NCBI GenBank assembly: GCA_020636835.1
Contig: JACJXC010000004.1
Location: forward strand, 310,001 to 374,000
Direction of reading: 5' to 3'
DNA from: Bacteroidales bacterium
GTDB lineage: Bacteria; Bacteroidota; Bacteroidia; Bacteroidales; Tenuifilaceae
Length of the DNA: 64,000 nt
In this document: one piece after another, positions 47,512 through 58,000 of the stretch
How the letters are laid out: every line of letters begins with the position of its first letter
Position numbering within the stretch: the first letter of the stretch is position 1
Translations under genes and position numbers: made by a program
The notes under the pieces: generated by a model
What the model saw: the letters and a program-made list of their open reading frames with translations, nothing else
The model's database searches: none
Told to the model about the DNA's origin: nothing

Positions 47512-48474
47512 TTACACTATACCCTCGCGTAAAATATCATGAATATGGATAACCCCCTCATACTTGCCCTTATTAAGAACCAGCAACTGGGTAATCTTAA
47601 ACTGCTCCATAAGGTTAAAGGCTCGAATGGCTAACTCATCACGCTCCACCGTTTTGGGGCTGGTTGACATAATATCGCGGGCTACCAAACCATCAAAGTT
47701 GTAACTTTTCTGCAACATCCTACGCAAATCACCATCGGTTATAATCCCAATCACATTGTCCTGATCGTCGAGCACAGCAGCGGCCCCTAAACGCTTGGAG
47801 GAAATCTCGAGAATCACAGGACGGATTTCATCGGTGGCCTTAACCTTGGGAACATTCACGGTCGAAAAAATATCGCCCACTGTCATATACAACTTTTTAC
47901 CCAACGCCCCACCGGGGTGCACCTTGGCAAAATCCTCGGGGGTAAAACCTCTCAATTTAAGCAAACAAACCGCTAAAGCATCGCCAATAACCAGCTGAGC
48001 AGTGGTGCTCGAAGTGGGCGCAAGGTTATTGGGACAGGCCTCCTTATCGACCGTAGCCTTAAGCACGTAATCGGCCTTTTGAGCCAAGTACGAATCGGTG
48101 CTCGACACTAATGCAATAAGCGTATTGCCTAAATTCTTTATAAGAGGAACCAACACTTTAATTTCAGGAGTAGAGCCACTCTTCGAAAGGCAAATAATAA
48201 CATCATCGGGCTGAATGATGCCCAAATCGCCATGAATGGCATCGGCAGCGTGCATAAAAATAGCAGGCGTACCAGTTGAATTGAAAGTAGCCACTATTTT
48301 ATTGGCAATAATTGCACTTTTCCCGATTCCTGAAACAATTACCCGTCCTTTTCCGTTATAGATAAGCGAAACGGTTTTCGCAAAATCGTCATCGATAAAG
48401 CCTGTAAGTTTTTCAATAGCAGCGGCTTCGGTTCGGATTGTTTGAACTGCTATACTTTTTATATCGACATTCAT
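47512..48474 (-). CDS. kdsD: KpsF/GutQ-type D-arabinose-5-phosphate isomerase
   Basis: A 320-residue cytosolic isomerase converting ribulose-5-phosphate to arabinose-5-phosphate, the first step of KDO synthesis for LPS. The N-terminal SIS domain (about 25-180) has GKGRVIVSGIGKSAIIANKI and the family signature NLAPTSSTTAQLVIGDALAVCLL, followed by FTPEDFAKVHPGGALGKKL. Two CBS domains follow (about 200-320). The neighbourhood holds another LPS gene, lptB. It is divergent from recQ. Confidence 0.95.
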   Translation of the reverse strand: MNVDIKSIAVQTIRTEAAAIEKLTGFIDDDFAKTVSLIYNGKGRVIVSGIGKSAIIANKIVATFNSTGTPAIFMHAADAIHGDLGIIQPDDVIICLSKSGSTPEIKVLVPLIKNLGNTLIALVSSTDSYLAQKADYVLKATVDKEACPNNLAPTSSTTAQLVIGDALAVCLLKLRGFTPEDFAKVHPGGALGKKLYMTVGDIFSTVNVPKVKATDEIRPVILEISSKRLGAAAVLDDQDNVIGIITDGDLRRMLQKSYNFDGLVARDIMSTSPKTVERDELAIRAFNLMEQFKITQLLVLNKGKYEGVIHIHDILREGIV

Positions 48475-48652
48475 AAAAACCTGATTTTAAGTTAACTTAC
48501 TCTCCATTTGTTAAAAGACCTTAAAAATGAATCTTAATTGCAAAAAAAGAGTATTTTTATGTAGCAAAAGTATCTTTTTTTTTGGGACGGTAACTACCTG
48601 AGGGTATTAACAAAAGCTAAAAGCCTTAAACTAGAAAGCGTTTAATTAAGTC

Positions 48653-50851
48653 ATGAGCATAAATGTATCAGAGGTTTCGCTGAAAGAGTATTTAAGTAAG
48701 TACTTTGGTTTCAATACATTCAAAGGAAACCAAGAGGCTATCATTCGCAATGTGTTAGCCGGACGCGACACTTTTGTTTTAATGCCAACTGGAGGAGGAA
48801 AGTCTCTTTGCTATCAACTGCCAGCTCTAATACTCGATGGAACGGCCATTGTTATTTCGCCCCTTATAGCATTAATGAAGAACCAAGTTGACTCAATGCG
48901 AAGCTTTGTTGTGGAGGATGGAGTCGCTCACTTTTTAAATTCATCGTTAAACAAGACTCAAATACAGAAGGTTAAAAGTGATGTTACTAGCGGTGTTACC
49001 AAAATGCTTTATGTTGCACCGGAATCTCTTACCAAGGAGGATAACATTGAATTTCTGAAACAGATTAAAATATCGTTTTATGCCATTGACGAAGCTCACT
49101 GTATTTCGGAATGGGGACACGACTTCCGTCCGGAGTATCGCCGTATAAGACCTATTATTAACGAAATTGGAACAGCTCCGCTAATTGCCCTAACGGCAAC
49201 GGCAACCCCAAAGGTTCAGCACGATATTCAGAAAAACCTAGGAATGCTCGATGCAACAGTATTCAAATCGTCGTTCAACAGGCCGAACCTTTACTACGAA
49301 GTAAGGCCTAAAGTAAATGCCGTTAAGGAAATAATAAAGTACATAAAAAATAATGAGGGCAAATCGGGCATTATTTACTGCCTTAGCCGGAAAAAGGTTG
49401 AGGAAATGGCCGAAACGCTTAAGGTTAATGGTATAAAAGCACTTCCGTACCATGCCGGCCTTGATGCAAACACCCGCTCGACCAATCAGGATAAATTTCT
49501 AATGGAAGAGGTGGATGTAATTGTTGCCACCATAGCCTTTGGAATGGGTATAGACAAGCCCGATGTGCGATTTGTTATTCACTACGATATTCCAAAAAGT
49601 TTGGAAGGGTACTACCAAGAAACAGGTCGTGCCGGTCGCGACGGTGGCGAAGGACAGTGTATAACTTTTTACAGCTATAAGGACATACAAAAACTGGAAA
49701 AGTTTATGCAGGGAAAACCCGTTTCCGAGCAGGAAATTGGCAAGCAACTTTTACTAGAAACCGTATCGTATGCCGAATCGTCCATGTGCCGACGCAAAAC
49801 ATTACTAAACTATTTCGGAGAAGAATATACCGAGGATAACTGTAATTCTTGCGATAACTGCCTACATCCAAAAACTCAATTCGAAGGTAAAGATGAGTTG
49901 CAAATGGTTTTGGAAACGATTATTGCCGTTAACCAAAAATTTAAAGCCGAGCATGTTGTAAACATTCTTTTAGGAAAACCAACTGCTGCCATAAAATCGT
50001 ACAAGCACAATCAACTTGACACCTTTGGCGAAGGCGCAGAGAAAGACCAACGATTCTGGAATTCAATTATACGACAAGCTTTGGTAATGAAGTTTATCGA
50101 TAAGGATATCGAGAACTACGGCCTACTGTTCCTTACCCAGAAAGGGCACGACTTCATCAAAAATTCGTTTGATGTTATGTTCACCCTCGATCACGAATTC
50201 TCCGAAGGGGAAGATGACGATGCCGCAGGAATAGCGATGGACAAATCGGGCTCTGCCGATGATGAGCTGCTTAACATGCTTAAGGATTTACGAAAAAAAG
50301 TAGCCAAAAAGAAGAACCTACCGCCATTCGTTATCTTTCAGGATCCCTCACTGGAAGACATGTCCATACAATACCCAATCACCCTCGAGGAATTACAAAA
50401 TATTTCGGGAGTAGGTGCAGGAAAAGCCAAACGGTTTGGACAGGAATTCATCGATTTAATAAAAACCTACGTGGAGGACAAAGACATTATCCGTCCTCAG
50501 GATATGGTTGTAAAATCGGTGGCCAACAAATCGCTGCTCAAGGTTTACATCATCCAAAGTATCGATCGCAAAATGGATCTGAACGATATTGCCGAAGCCA
50601 AAAACCTAGAGATGGGCGATTTGCTTACCGAGCTGGAGGCTATAGTGAACTCGGGTACAAAAATCAACATCGACTACTACATCGATAATGTAATAGACGA
50701 GGATAAGCAGGAGGAAGTTTTCGAATACTTTAAGAATGAAGCCGAAAGCGAGAGCATTGAAGACGCAATAAACGCGCTGGGCGAAGAGGACTACACCGAG
50801 GAGGAAATCCGGCTGATGCGAATCAAATTTATGTCGGAATTAGGGAATTAA
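48653..50851 (+). CDS. recQ: ATP-dependent DNA helicase RecQ
   Basis: A 732-residue 3'-5' superfamily 2 helicase acting in recombinational repair and replication restart. Motif 0 is FGFNTFKGNQEAI, Walker A PTGGGKSLCYQLP, DEAH box AIDEAHCISEWGHDFRPEYR and motif VI QETGRAGRDG. The zinc-binding cysteines lie in MCRRKTLLNYFGE and CNSCDNC. A winged-helix RQC region follows, then an HRDC domain (about 555-630, ITLEELQNISGVGAGKAKRFG) and a helical C-terminal HTH_40-like tail. Length is usual for Bacteroidetes RecQ. Confidence 0.98.
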   Translation: MSINVSEVSLKEYLSKYFGFNTFKGNQEAIIRNVLAGRDTFVLMPTGGGKSLCYQLPALILDGTAIVISPLIALMKNQVDSMRSFVVEDGVAHFLNSSLNKTQIQKVKSDVTSGVTKMLYVAPESLTKEDNIEFLKQIKISFYAIDEAHCISEWGHDFRPEYRRIRPIINEIGTAPLIALTATATPKVQHDIQKNLGMLDATVFKSSFNRPNLYYEVRPKVNAVKEIIKYIKNNEGKSGIIYCLSRKKVEEMAETLKVNGIKALPYHAGLDANTRSTNQDKFLMEEVDVIVATIAFGMGIDKPDVRFVIHYDIPKSLEGYYQETGRAGRDGGEGQCITFYSYKDIQKLEKFMQGKPVSEQEIGKQLLLETVSYAESSMCRRKTLLNYFGEEYTEDNCNSCDNCLHPKTQFEGKDELQMVLETIIAVNQKFKAEHVVNILLGKPTAAIKSYKHNQLDTFGEGAEKDQRFWNSIIRQALVMKFIDKDIENYGLLFLTQKGHDFIKNSFDVMFTLDHEFSEGEDDDAAGIAMDKSGSADDELLNMLKDLRKKVAKKKNLPPFVIFQDPSLEDMSIQYPITLEELQNISGVGAGKAKRFGQEFIDLIKTYVEDKDIIRPQDMVVKSVANKSLLKVYIIQSIDRKMDLNDIAEAKNLEMGDLLTELEAIVNSGTKINIDYYIDNVIDEDKQEEVFEYFKNEAESESIEDAINALGEEDYTEEEIRLMRIKFMSELGN

Positions 50852-50882
50852 ACACCAACACTCACTCTTACGATTGTCCGGT

Positions 50883-51776
50883 ATGGCTCCAATACTCCAA
50901 GTTGATTCACTCTCCAAATCGTACGGATCGGTTCTTGCCCTTAATCAGTTAAATTTAACCGTTTCGAAGGGTGATGTTATTGGAATACTTGGCCCTAACG
51001 GGAGTGGAAAAACCACATTCCTATCGCTAATCCTAGGAATAAAATCGGCAAATGGCGGAACGTTCAGCTGGTTCGGCTCCACCAACAACAAATTGGCAAA
51101 CAACCGAATAGGCGCACTACTGGAAATCCCCTACTTCTACCCCTACCTATCGATAGAAAAAAATTTACGCATAAGCGCCATGGCAAGGGGCTACGGAGAA
51201 ACTGACATACCCCAAATTCTCCAAAAATTCAACCTATACGAGAAACGGAAATCGCCCTGCTACACCCTATCGCTAGGGATGAAGCAAAGGCTCGCCATTG
51301 CACAAACCCTACTCGGCAACCCCGAGGTACTTGTGCTGGACGAACCCACCAACGGACTGGATCCCGAAGGGGTTAACGAGGTTCGGAACCTGATTAAAGA
51401 CCAATCGTTACTGGGGAAAACCGTCATCATAGCCAGCCACAACCTCGACGAGATTCAAAAAATCTGCTCGCATGTTGTTATCCTTAAAAATGGAGTAAAC
51501 ATATCACACGGAAAGGTTGACGATCTACTAAATTTCAGCCAAGTAGCAATTATTGAAACGCCCCAAACCCACGAACTCGACGCCCTGCTCCAGAGCACAC
51601 CTGGATGCAAAGTGCTAGAGCGAAACATTGCCGGGGTAATAGTATCGTTACGGTCGGAAACCAACATAGCCGAACTAAACACTAGCCTAGCGAACAATGG
51701 CATTACCCTGAACCGATTCGAGGTGCGACGGCCTACGCTGGAAGAACTCTTCCTGAGCATTGTAAAAAACAACTAA
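50883..51776 (+). CDS. ABC transporter ATP-binding protein
   Basis: A 297-residue ABC ATPase of the CcmA/NatA type. Walker A is GPNGSGKTTFLSL, the signature TLSLGMKQRLAIAQTLL, Walker B VLVLDEPTNGLDPEGVNEVR and the switch His IIASHNLDEIQ. The C-terminal 80 residues form the extra domain typical of this subgroup. The frame opens with TTG at 50874; ATG 50883 is preferred. The permease gene starts 13 nt downstream, so they form a two-gene export system. The start is 31 nt after recQ. Confidence 0.93.
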   Translation: MAPILQVDSLSKSYGSVLALNQLNLTVSKGDVIGILGPNGSGKTTFLSLILGIKSANGGTFSWFGSTNNKLANNRIGALLEIPYFYPYLSIEKNLRISAMARGYGETDIPQILQKFNLYEKRKSPCYTLSLGMKQRLAIAQTLLGNPEVLVLDEPTNGLDPEGVNEVRNLIKDQSLLGKTVIIASHNLDEIQKICSHVVILKNGVNISHGKVDDLLNFSQVAIIETPQTHELDALLQSTPGCKVLERNIAGVIVSLRSETNIAELNTSLANNGITLNRFEVRRPTLEELFLSIVKNN

Positions 51777-51789
51777 AGCACAACAGCCA

Positions 51790-52611
51790 ATGAAGAGCGT
51801 ACTTAAAATAGAAATGCTAAAAACACTGGGTTACCCAATATTCTGGGCTATAATCCTGCTGCACGCATCGTTCTTCGTTCTGGTTGTCCTAATGGGGGCA
51901 AACCTTCATATCAACATACAGGAAGTTCATATTTTCAGACTATTCTCGAGCAATTACATGTGGGGCACAATAGCCTGGATTGCCAGTTGGTTTAATCTAC
52001 TTTTAGCCATACTGATAATTGTGCTAACCAGCAACGAATTAACATACAACACATTTCGCAAACAAATACTCGATGGGCTCAACCGGAATCAACTTATTAC
52101 TGGCAAACTTGCCGTTATTGGGAGCCTTACAGCATACGTAATAATCATAGTAACCATTACAGGCTTTACGGTAAGCTTAACCAGTTCGGAACCATGGGCG
52201 GGGTCATACCTTAATGGATACAAATACGTTATGGTTCTAGGGATTCAATCCATTGCGTATATGAGCCTAGCATTCCTTGCCGGACTACTATTCCGCAATA
52301 CCGCCCTGGCGATAGTGGCATACCTACTCTACTTTATTATTGCCGAACCCTTCATCAGACTACTCATCCCATCGGGCGTCGACAGCTTTTTCCCGGTAAA
52401 AATCATATCGAACCTAACCCCTGCACCCGATTTTTTAGGAATACTGGCTTCGGACTTATCGAATGTACAGGGCATTGATCCCAACACCACACAACAACTA
52501 CAAACTGCTCACGATGGAATGGCATTAAGCGCCTCGCTGCCAGTTTGCGCCGGATACATTATTCTTTTCGTTGTTTTATCGGGGCTACTACTAAAATTGA
52601 GGGATCTATAA
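51790..52611 (+). CDS. ABC-2 type transporter permease
   Basis: A 273-residue protein with six predicted membrane helices in the ABC-2 pattern: an initial helix (FWAIILLHASFFVLVVLMGA), a large cytoplasmic-membrane interface with NELTYNTFRKQILDGLNRNQLITGKL, then four further helices ending in AGYIILFVVLSGLLLKLRDL. The NTFRKQILDG coupling motif is common in permeases of Bacteroidetes CcmA-type exporters. The substrate is unknown; these pairs export lipids, antibiotics or small peptides. Confidence 0.88.
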   Translation: MKSVLKIEMLKTLGYPIFWAIILLHASFFVLVVLMGANLHINIQEVHIFRLFSSNYMWGTIAWIASWFNLLLAILIIVLTSNELTYNTFRKQILDGLNRNQLITGKLAVIGSLTAYVIIIVTITGFTVSLTSSEPWAGSYLNGYKYVMVLGIQSIAYMSLAFLAGLLFRNTALAIVAYLLYFIIAEPFIRLLIPSGVDSFFPVKIISNLTPAPDFLGILASDLSNVQGIDPNTTQQLQTAHDGMALSASLPVCAGYIILFVVLSGLLLKLRDL

Positions 52612-52648
52612 ATTTCGACCGCTAATATTTTTTTTTGACCATGTGCAA

Positions 52649-52679
52649 TTGATTTTGGCATCAGCTATTTGTATATTTG
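52649..52679 (+). promoter_or_regulatory. Promoter of the T9SS-sorted protein
   Basis: TTG at 52649-52651, a 20-nt spacer and TATATTTG at 52672-52679 match the Bacteroidetes consensus. The predicted transcript has a leader of about 80 nt before ATG 52768. Confidence 0.6.
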
Positions 52680-52767
52680 TTACAAACAATAGTTAGCCAA
52701 AGACGGAAGCACACCAGCAATTTGGCGTTAAATAAGTACGAATACATCCATAAAAAAGAATACTCAC

Positions 52768-53799
52768 ATGAAAAAAGCCACATTACTACTAGCATTCGGA
52801 ATTGCAACCCTTACGGGGCAATCGCAAACAATCCTGACAAACCAAAGCCACGGATTCGTCCCCCACGAATTGAACCCAATGAAACTAACCAACTATGTTG
52901 AGCCCGGTGTAGCAGGGAAAAGTGCAACGTGGGATTTTTCAGAACTGGAAACCAACAGCAACTTTGTGGGCTCAATTCACAGCTCAGCCATCGCGGAATG
53001 CAACACAGCATTCCCCAACGCCAACACCGTGCTCGAAGAATTTGGCACATACTTCGCCTTTAACGCATCAAACGAGAAGTTGGAGCAGTACGGACTTATA
53101 ACCCAAACGGGCCAAACACAAATCCGGTACACAGTTCCATTTGTAAAGATGAAATACCCATTCACCTACGGAAGCAGCTTTTCGGGCAATTTTGAGGGCG
53201 AATACGTATCGCAGGGGAAGGCTATTGGCCAAATCACAGGAAGCTACACCGTAAGCGGGGATGCCACTGGCACTCTTAAACTCCCCAATGGCAAGGAAAT
53301 ACAGGGCGCACTCCGGGTAAAAGAGATCCGAGCCACCCAGCAAACCATTAATAACACCACGGTTAAAACCGAAGATGTAACCTACCGCTGGTACACACAA
53401 AACCACAGATTCCCAGTGTTAGTCCTAATTAAAAGCACCCACACTGCACAAAATGGTACTCAGCACTCGAGTTCAAGAGCAGCCTACAACAACAACGTAA
53501 TTAACACATTACAAAACGGGAACCTTCCCAACGAAGGAATCACCCTAAGCGCACACCCCAACCCCTACCATGCAAAAACAACAATCACCTACAACCTACA
53601 AAAGGAGGGAGTAATAAATATTGCGGTGTACAATTTAAGCGGAAAACTCGTAAAGGTACTCGCCAGTGGCTACCAAACTGCAGGGGTTAAAACGCATCAG
53701 TTCTCGGCAGCCGAAATGGGATTACCAACCGGAACATACATCATCAAACTACAGGATGGCTCAAACGAGATAACACGCAAAATAATTGAATTACCGTAA
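52768..53799 (+). CDS. Secreted protein with type IX secretion C-terminal sorting domain
   Basis: A 343-residue protein with a signal peptide (MKKATLLLAFGIATLTGQSQ). Residues about 20-245 form a beta-rich secreted domain that I do not recognise. The last 85 residues are a type A T9SS sorting domain: LSAHPNPYHAKTTITYNLQKEG, then VYNLSGKLVKVL, GLPTGTYIIKL and the terminal ITRKIIELP. It should therefore be exported across the outer membrane by the Por/Gld machinery and attached or released at the surface. It has its own promoter and terminator. Confidence 0.92.
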   Translation: MKKATLLLAFGIATLTGQSQTILTNQSHGFVPHELNPMKLTNYVEPGVAGKSATWDFSELETNSNFVGSIHSSAIAECNTAFPNANTVLEEFGTYFAFNASNEKLEQYGLITQTGQTQIRYTVPFVKMKYPFTYGSSFSGNFEGEYVSQGKAIGQITGSYTVSGDATGTLKLPNGKEIQGALRVKEIRATQQTINNTTVKTEDVTYRWYTQNHRFPVLVLIKSTHTAQNGTQHSSSRAAYNNNVINTLQNGNLPNEGITLSAHPNPYHAKTTITYNLQKEGVINIAVYNLSGKLVKVLASGYQTAGVKTHQFSAAEMGLPTGTYIIKLQDGSNEITRKIIELP

Positions 53800-53818
53800 C
53801 ACCAACGATACAACTACT

Positions 53819-53853
53819 AAAAAGGAATCCTGCAAAATGCAGGATTCCTTTTT
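53819..53853. terminator. Bidirectional terminator between T9SS gene and ribB
   Basis: A perfect 16-bp stem, AAAAAGGAATCCTGCA (53819-53834) and TGCAGGATTCCTTTTT (53838-53853), with a 3-nt loop and A and T runs on either side. It lies between two convergent genes. Confidence 0.92.
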
Positions 53854-53880
53854 AATTTTAATTCCATAACAAATTTATCC

Positions 53881-54549
53881 TTACATCGCATTGACGGCCA
53901 TGCGCCCAGGAGTCTCAACAGCAGCCCTGTACTTGCAAATATCATCAATTGACACAACGGTCGTATTGTGAAGATTGGCAAAATCGATAATTTGAGGAAG
54001 ACGGCTCATCGTGCCATCGGGATTGGTCAGTTCGCAGAGCACAGCGGCGTTACCCAAACCAGCCAGCTTAACCAAATCGACACTACCCTCGGTATGCCCT
54101 CGGCGTTCAAAAACCCCATTTGCCCGTGCAACTAAGGGGAACACGTGCCCAGGATGAGCTAAATCCGAAGGCTTAGCATCGGGGGCAATGGCTGTACGGA
54201 TGGTTGTAATCCTATCGCGAGCCGAGACACCCGTTGTAACCCCATTCTTAGCCTCAATGGATATGGTAAACGCAGTTTGATTCTTGCTGGTATTCTGCTC
54301 AACCATCGGCCTTAACTCCAGATCCTTGCATCGTTGTGCCGACAAGCATAAACATACAATTCCGCTGCATTCGCGAATCATCAACGCCATGTCGGCCTCG
54401 GTCATCGATATGGCGGGATAAATTAAATCGCCCTCGTTCTCGCGATTCTCATCATCAACAAGCAATATCCCCGAACCACTCTTAAGCTTAAGAATAGCAT
54501 TTTCGACACGAGCCCGGTAATCGGCTCCAAAATCTTGAATTGTTTTCAT
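53881..54549 (-). CDS. ribB: 3,4-dihydroxy-2-butanone-4-phosphate synthase
   Basis: A 222-residue enzyme that makes the four-carbon unit of riboflavin from ribulose-5-phosphate. It carries the acidic loop [42 protein letters not shown] and [33 protein letters not shown]. It is the stand-alone form, without a fused GTP cyclohydrolase II domain. The frame extends upstream to 54624, but ATG 54549 fits the family. The 5' leader contains an FMN riboswitch, so flavin mononucleotide represses it. Confidence 0.97.
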   Translation of the reverse strand: MKTIQDFGADYRARVENAILKLKSGSGILLVDDENRENEGDLIYPAISMTEADMALMIRECSGIVCLCLSAQRCKDLELRPMVEQNTSKNQTAFTISIEAKNGVTTGVSARDRITTIRTAIAPDAKPSDLAHPGHVFPLVARANGVFERRGHTEGSVDLVKLAGLGNAAVLCELTNPDGTMSRLPQIIDFANLHNTTVVSIDDICKYRAAVETPGRMAVNAM

Positions 54550-54634
54550 TTCACCCCAGTTTAAGATAATACAATACCTGATTACAACGGGGCAAACCGA
54601 TTCTAATAGAAGGAATGTAAACACAAATATGCCT

Positions 54635-54741
54635 CTTCTTTCATCCAGACTTTAACTGTTGGTTTTGGAATTGCACCAAATCAATCCTAAGAAGGAGTCG
54701 CGGACTATACCGCCAGTAGGGAATTGCACCCTGCCCCGAAG
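54635..54741 (-). promoter_or_regulatory. FMN riboswitch (RFN element) controlling ribB
   Basis: The minus strand from 54741 to 54635 reads the RFN consensus: CTTCGGGGCAGGGTGCAATT, then CCCTACTGGCGGTATAGTCC at the start, an apical P3/P4 region, and the 3' segment GTCTGGATGAAAGAAG. The conserved GGGGCAGGG, GGCGGTA and GATGAAAGAAG blocks are all present. It lies 85 nt upstream of the ribB ATG. The leader between has GCCCCGTT and AACTGGGG, which could pair to hide the start region; this suggests translational control, but is inference. Confidence 0.96.
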
Positions 54742-55022
54742 AAAACAGTGCCCAAAGGTAATACTATTTCAACAAACAAGTACAAAAAATACAAAATAGC
54801 ACAGACACATCATGGAACACGCATGGAGACCAAGGAAACCCGATAATTACAGGTAAAACGGAGACCACCTGAAACATTTTAATAGTTATCAACAACACTC
54901 GTTTCGGGGTTGCGGTTTTCTTAACTTCGCAAAGAGGAAATTCGACCGGCACACATAATCAAATGGTTGAAAATCAAATAAAAAGATTTAATCAGCATTA
55001 ACACCACGAGACAACAACGGCA
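54742..55022. other. Intergenic region between divergent ribB leader and dnaE
   Basis: It holds the ribB promoter at its left end. The remainder is AT-rich sequence upstream of dnaE in which I see no gene or clear element; a short minus-strand open frame at 54764-54952 has no protein-like character. Confidence 0.5.
54753..54786 (-). promoter_or_regulatory. Promoter of the riboswitch-ribB transcript
   Basis: On the minus strand, TACCTTTG (54760-54753) matches the -7 box, with TTTG at 54786-54783 and a 22-nt spacer. The start of transcription would fall at about 54745, right at the 5' edge of the riboswitch. Confidence 0.55.
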
Positions 55023-58000
55023 ATGGGAAAATTCGTTCATCTGCACGTACACACGCAATACTCAATTCTTGATGGCGCATCGAGCATTAATGGCTTAATA
55101 GATAGAGCCCGCGAGCTAAAAATGCCGGGAATAGCCATCACGGATCACGGCAACATGTTCGGCATAAAGGAGTTTATCAATGTAACAAACAAGCAGAATA
55201 GCCCCGTTAACGATGAAATAAAGCGCATCAAATGCGAGTTGGAAAGCCTAAAGAAAGAACAGGAGAATGGCACCGATTGCACAACTAAAATAAATGAATT
55301 AAACCAAAAAATTCAGGAACAGCAAGCCAACCTATTCAAACCAATAATTGGCTGCGAGGTTTACGTTGCAAAGAAAAGCCGCTCCGACAGATCCGATAAG
55401 GAGGATCGAAGCAACCACCACCTGGTACTACTGGCAAAAAACAAGGAAGGCTACCACAACCTGGTTAAATTGGTTAGCTATGGCTACACCGAGGGCTTTT
55501 ACTACAAACCCCGAATAGACAAGGAATTACTCCGTAAATACAACAAAGGCATAATTGCATCGAGCGCCTGCCTTGGGGGCGAAATCCCACAAGCAATCAT
55601 GAATGGCGATATGGCTGGGGCAGAGCAATCCATTGCCGAATTCAAGGAGATTTTTGGCGACGATTTCTACCTCGAAATCATGCTCCACAAATCGGGCGAT
55701 CCCCAAATTGACGAGAATGTTTACGAAAACCAGCTGAAAGTAAACAAAGCCATAATTGAGCTATCGGCTAAAACCGGGGTAAAATGCATTGCCACCAACG
55801 ACGTACACTTTGTGCTGGCCGAGGAGGCTCAAGCTCACGACCGACTAATTTGCCTCAACACAGGCAGAGATATCGACGATAAAAATCGAATGCGCTATAC
55901 TTTTCAAGAATACCTGAAAAGTGAAGAGGAGATGCTTGCAAACTTCCCCGATTTTCCGGAAGCTATTTACAATACCGAGGAGATATTCAATAAAATTGAA
56001 TACTACAGCCTTAGCAGCAAACCCATTATGCCATACTTTCCTCTACCCGAGGGATTTACCGACGACAACCAGTACCTACGACACCTAACCTACGAGGGGG
56101 CAAAAATACGATGGGGCGATAATCTACCCGAAAATGTAACCGAGCGCATCGATTTTGAGCTCGAAGTAATTGCCCGAATGGGCTACCCTGGGTACTTCCT
56201 TATTGTATGGGATTTTATTAAAGCAGCTCGCGACATCGGGGTATCGGTGGGCCCAGGGCGCGGATCGGCAGCAGGCTCGGCGGTTGCGTACAGCCTAAAA
56301 ATTACCGACATCGACCCCATTAAGTACGACCTGCTGTTCGAGCGGTTCCTCAACCCAGAGCGTATATCGATGCCCGATATCGATATCGACTTCGACGAGG
56401 ACGGACGCGAAGAGGTACTCCAATACGTAGTTCGCAAATACGGAGCTAAACGAGTGGCCCACATCGTTACGTTTGGCACAATGGCGGCAAAATCGTCGAT
56501 TAAGGACGTGGCCCGCGTGCAAAAACTGGAGCTGGCCATAGCCGACCGGCTGGCCAAACTGGTTCCCGAAAAACCTGGGACAACCCTTAAGGCCGCATTC
56601 AAGGAGGTACCCGAACTCGACAAAGAACGGAAATCCGACAACGAATTAATCCGATCAACCCTAGAATATGCACAGGTTCTGGAAGGAACCGTCAGGCAAA
56701 CAGGCGTACACGCCTGCGGGATAATCATTGGACGCGACGACCTGGAGGAGTACGTTCCGCTATCCACCAACAAAGAAACATCGCTATACGTTACCCAGTA
56801 CGAAGGCTCGCACGTTGAGGATATCGGCCTGCTAAAAATGGACTTCTTGGGTTTAAAAACCCTTTCCATCATAAAAGATGCGCTACAGTTGATAAAGGAA
56901 TCGACAGGTACTGACCTTGAGATTGATAAAATCCCCCTCGACGACGCCAAAACATTCGAGTTATTCTCCAAAGGCGAAACCACCGCCATATTCCAGTTTG
57001 AATCGCCGGGGATGAAAAAACACATGCGCGCACTGGAGCCCAACCGCTTTGAGGACTTAATTGCCATGAACGCCCTCTACCGTCCAGGCCCCATGGAGTA
57101 CATCCCAAGTTTCATCAACCGTAAACATGGTCGCGAAACCATTGAGTACGACATTGCCGACATGGAGGAGTACCTAAAGGATACCTACGGCATCACGGTT
57201 TACCAAGAGCAGGTGATGTTACTCTCGCAAAAACTGGCCGGATTCACCAAAGGACAAGCCGATGCACTCCGTAAGGCAATGGGTAAAAAGCTCCGCAAGG
57301 TGATGGACGAACTCAAGGAAAAGTTTGTGGAGGGCTGCCTTAAAAACGGACACGACAAGGCAAAGGTTGAAAAGGTGTGGACCGACTGGGAGGCATTTGC
57401 CGAGTACGCATTCAACAAATCGCACTCCACTTGCTACGCCTATGTTGCCTATCAAACCGCATACATCAAGGCTCACTATCCCAGCCAGTTTATGGCCGCG
57501 GTGCTTAGCCGCAACCTTTCGGACATCAAGAAAATCACCATTTTCATGGACGAATGCCGCCGCATGGGCATACAGGTCCTGGGACCCGATGTAAACGAAA
57601 GCCATTACAAATTTGCCGTAATGTCCAATGGCAACATTCGGTTTGGACTTGGCGCCATAAAGGGCATGGGCGAAAACGCAGTGGCAAATATCATCGAAAC
57701 ACGAAAAAACGGGGGGAAGTTCAAAGATGTCTACGATTTTATGGAACGGGTAAACCTTCAAACCGTGAACAAAAAGAACCTCGAGGTTCTGGTGGTTGCC
57801 GGAGCATTTGCAGAGCTTAGCCCCATTAGCCGCAGTACGTACCTAGCCCCCGACCCCAAGGGCGGCACATTCCTCGAAACCCTAATGCGCTACGGCGTAA
57901 AAACCCAAACAGAGAAGCAAAGCAGCCAGATGTCGCTATTCGGTGCAGGTAGCGATTTTGAGATGCCCAAACCCGAAGCCCCAAAGGTTGAGGAGTGGTC

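Noticed and set aside
54764..54952. 62-codon minus-strand open frame upstream of ribB
   Set aside because: No protein-like character or promoter; it overlaps the ribB promoter region.
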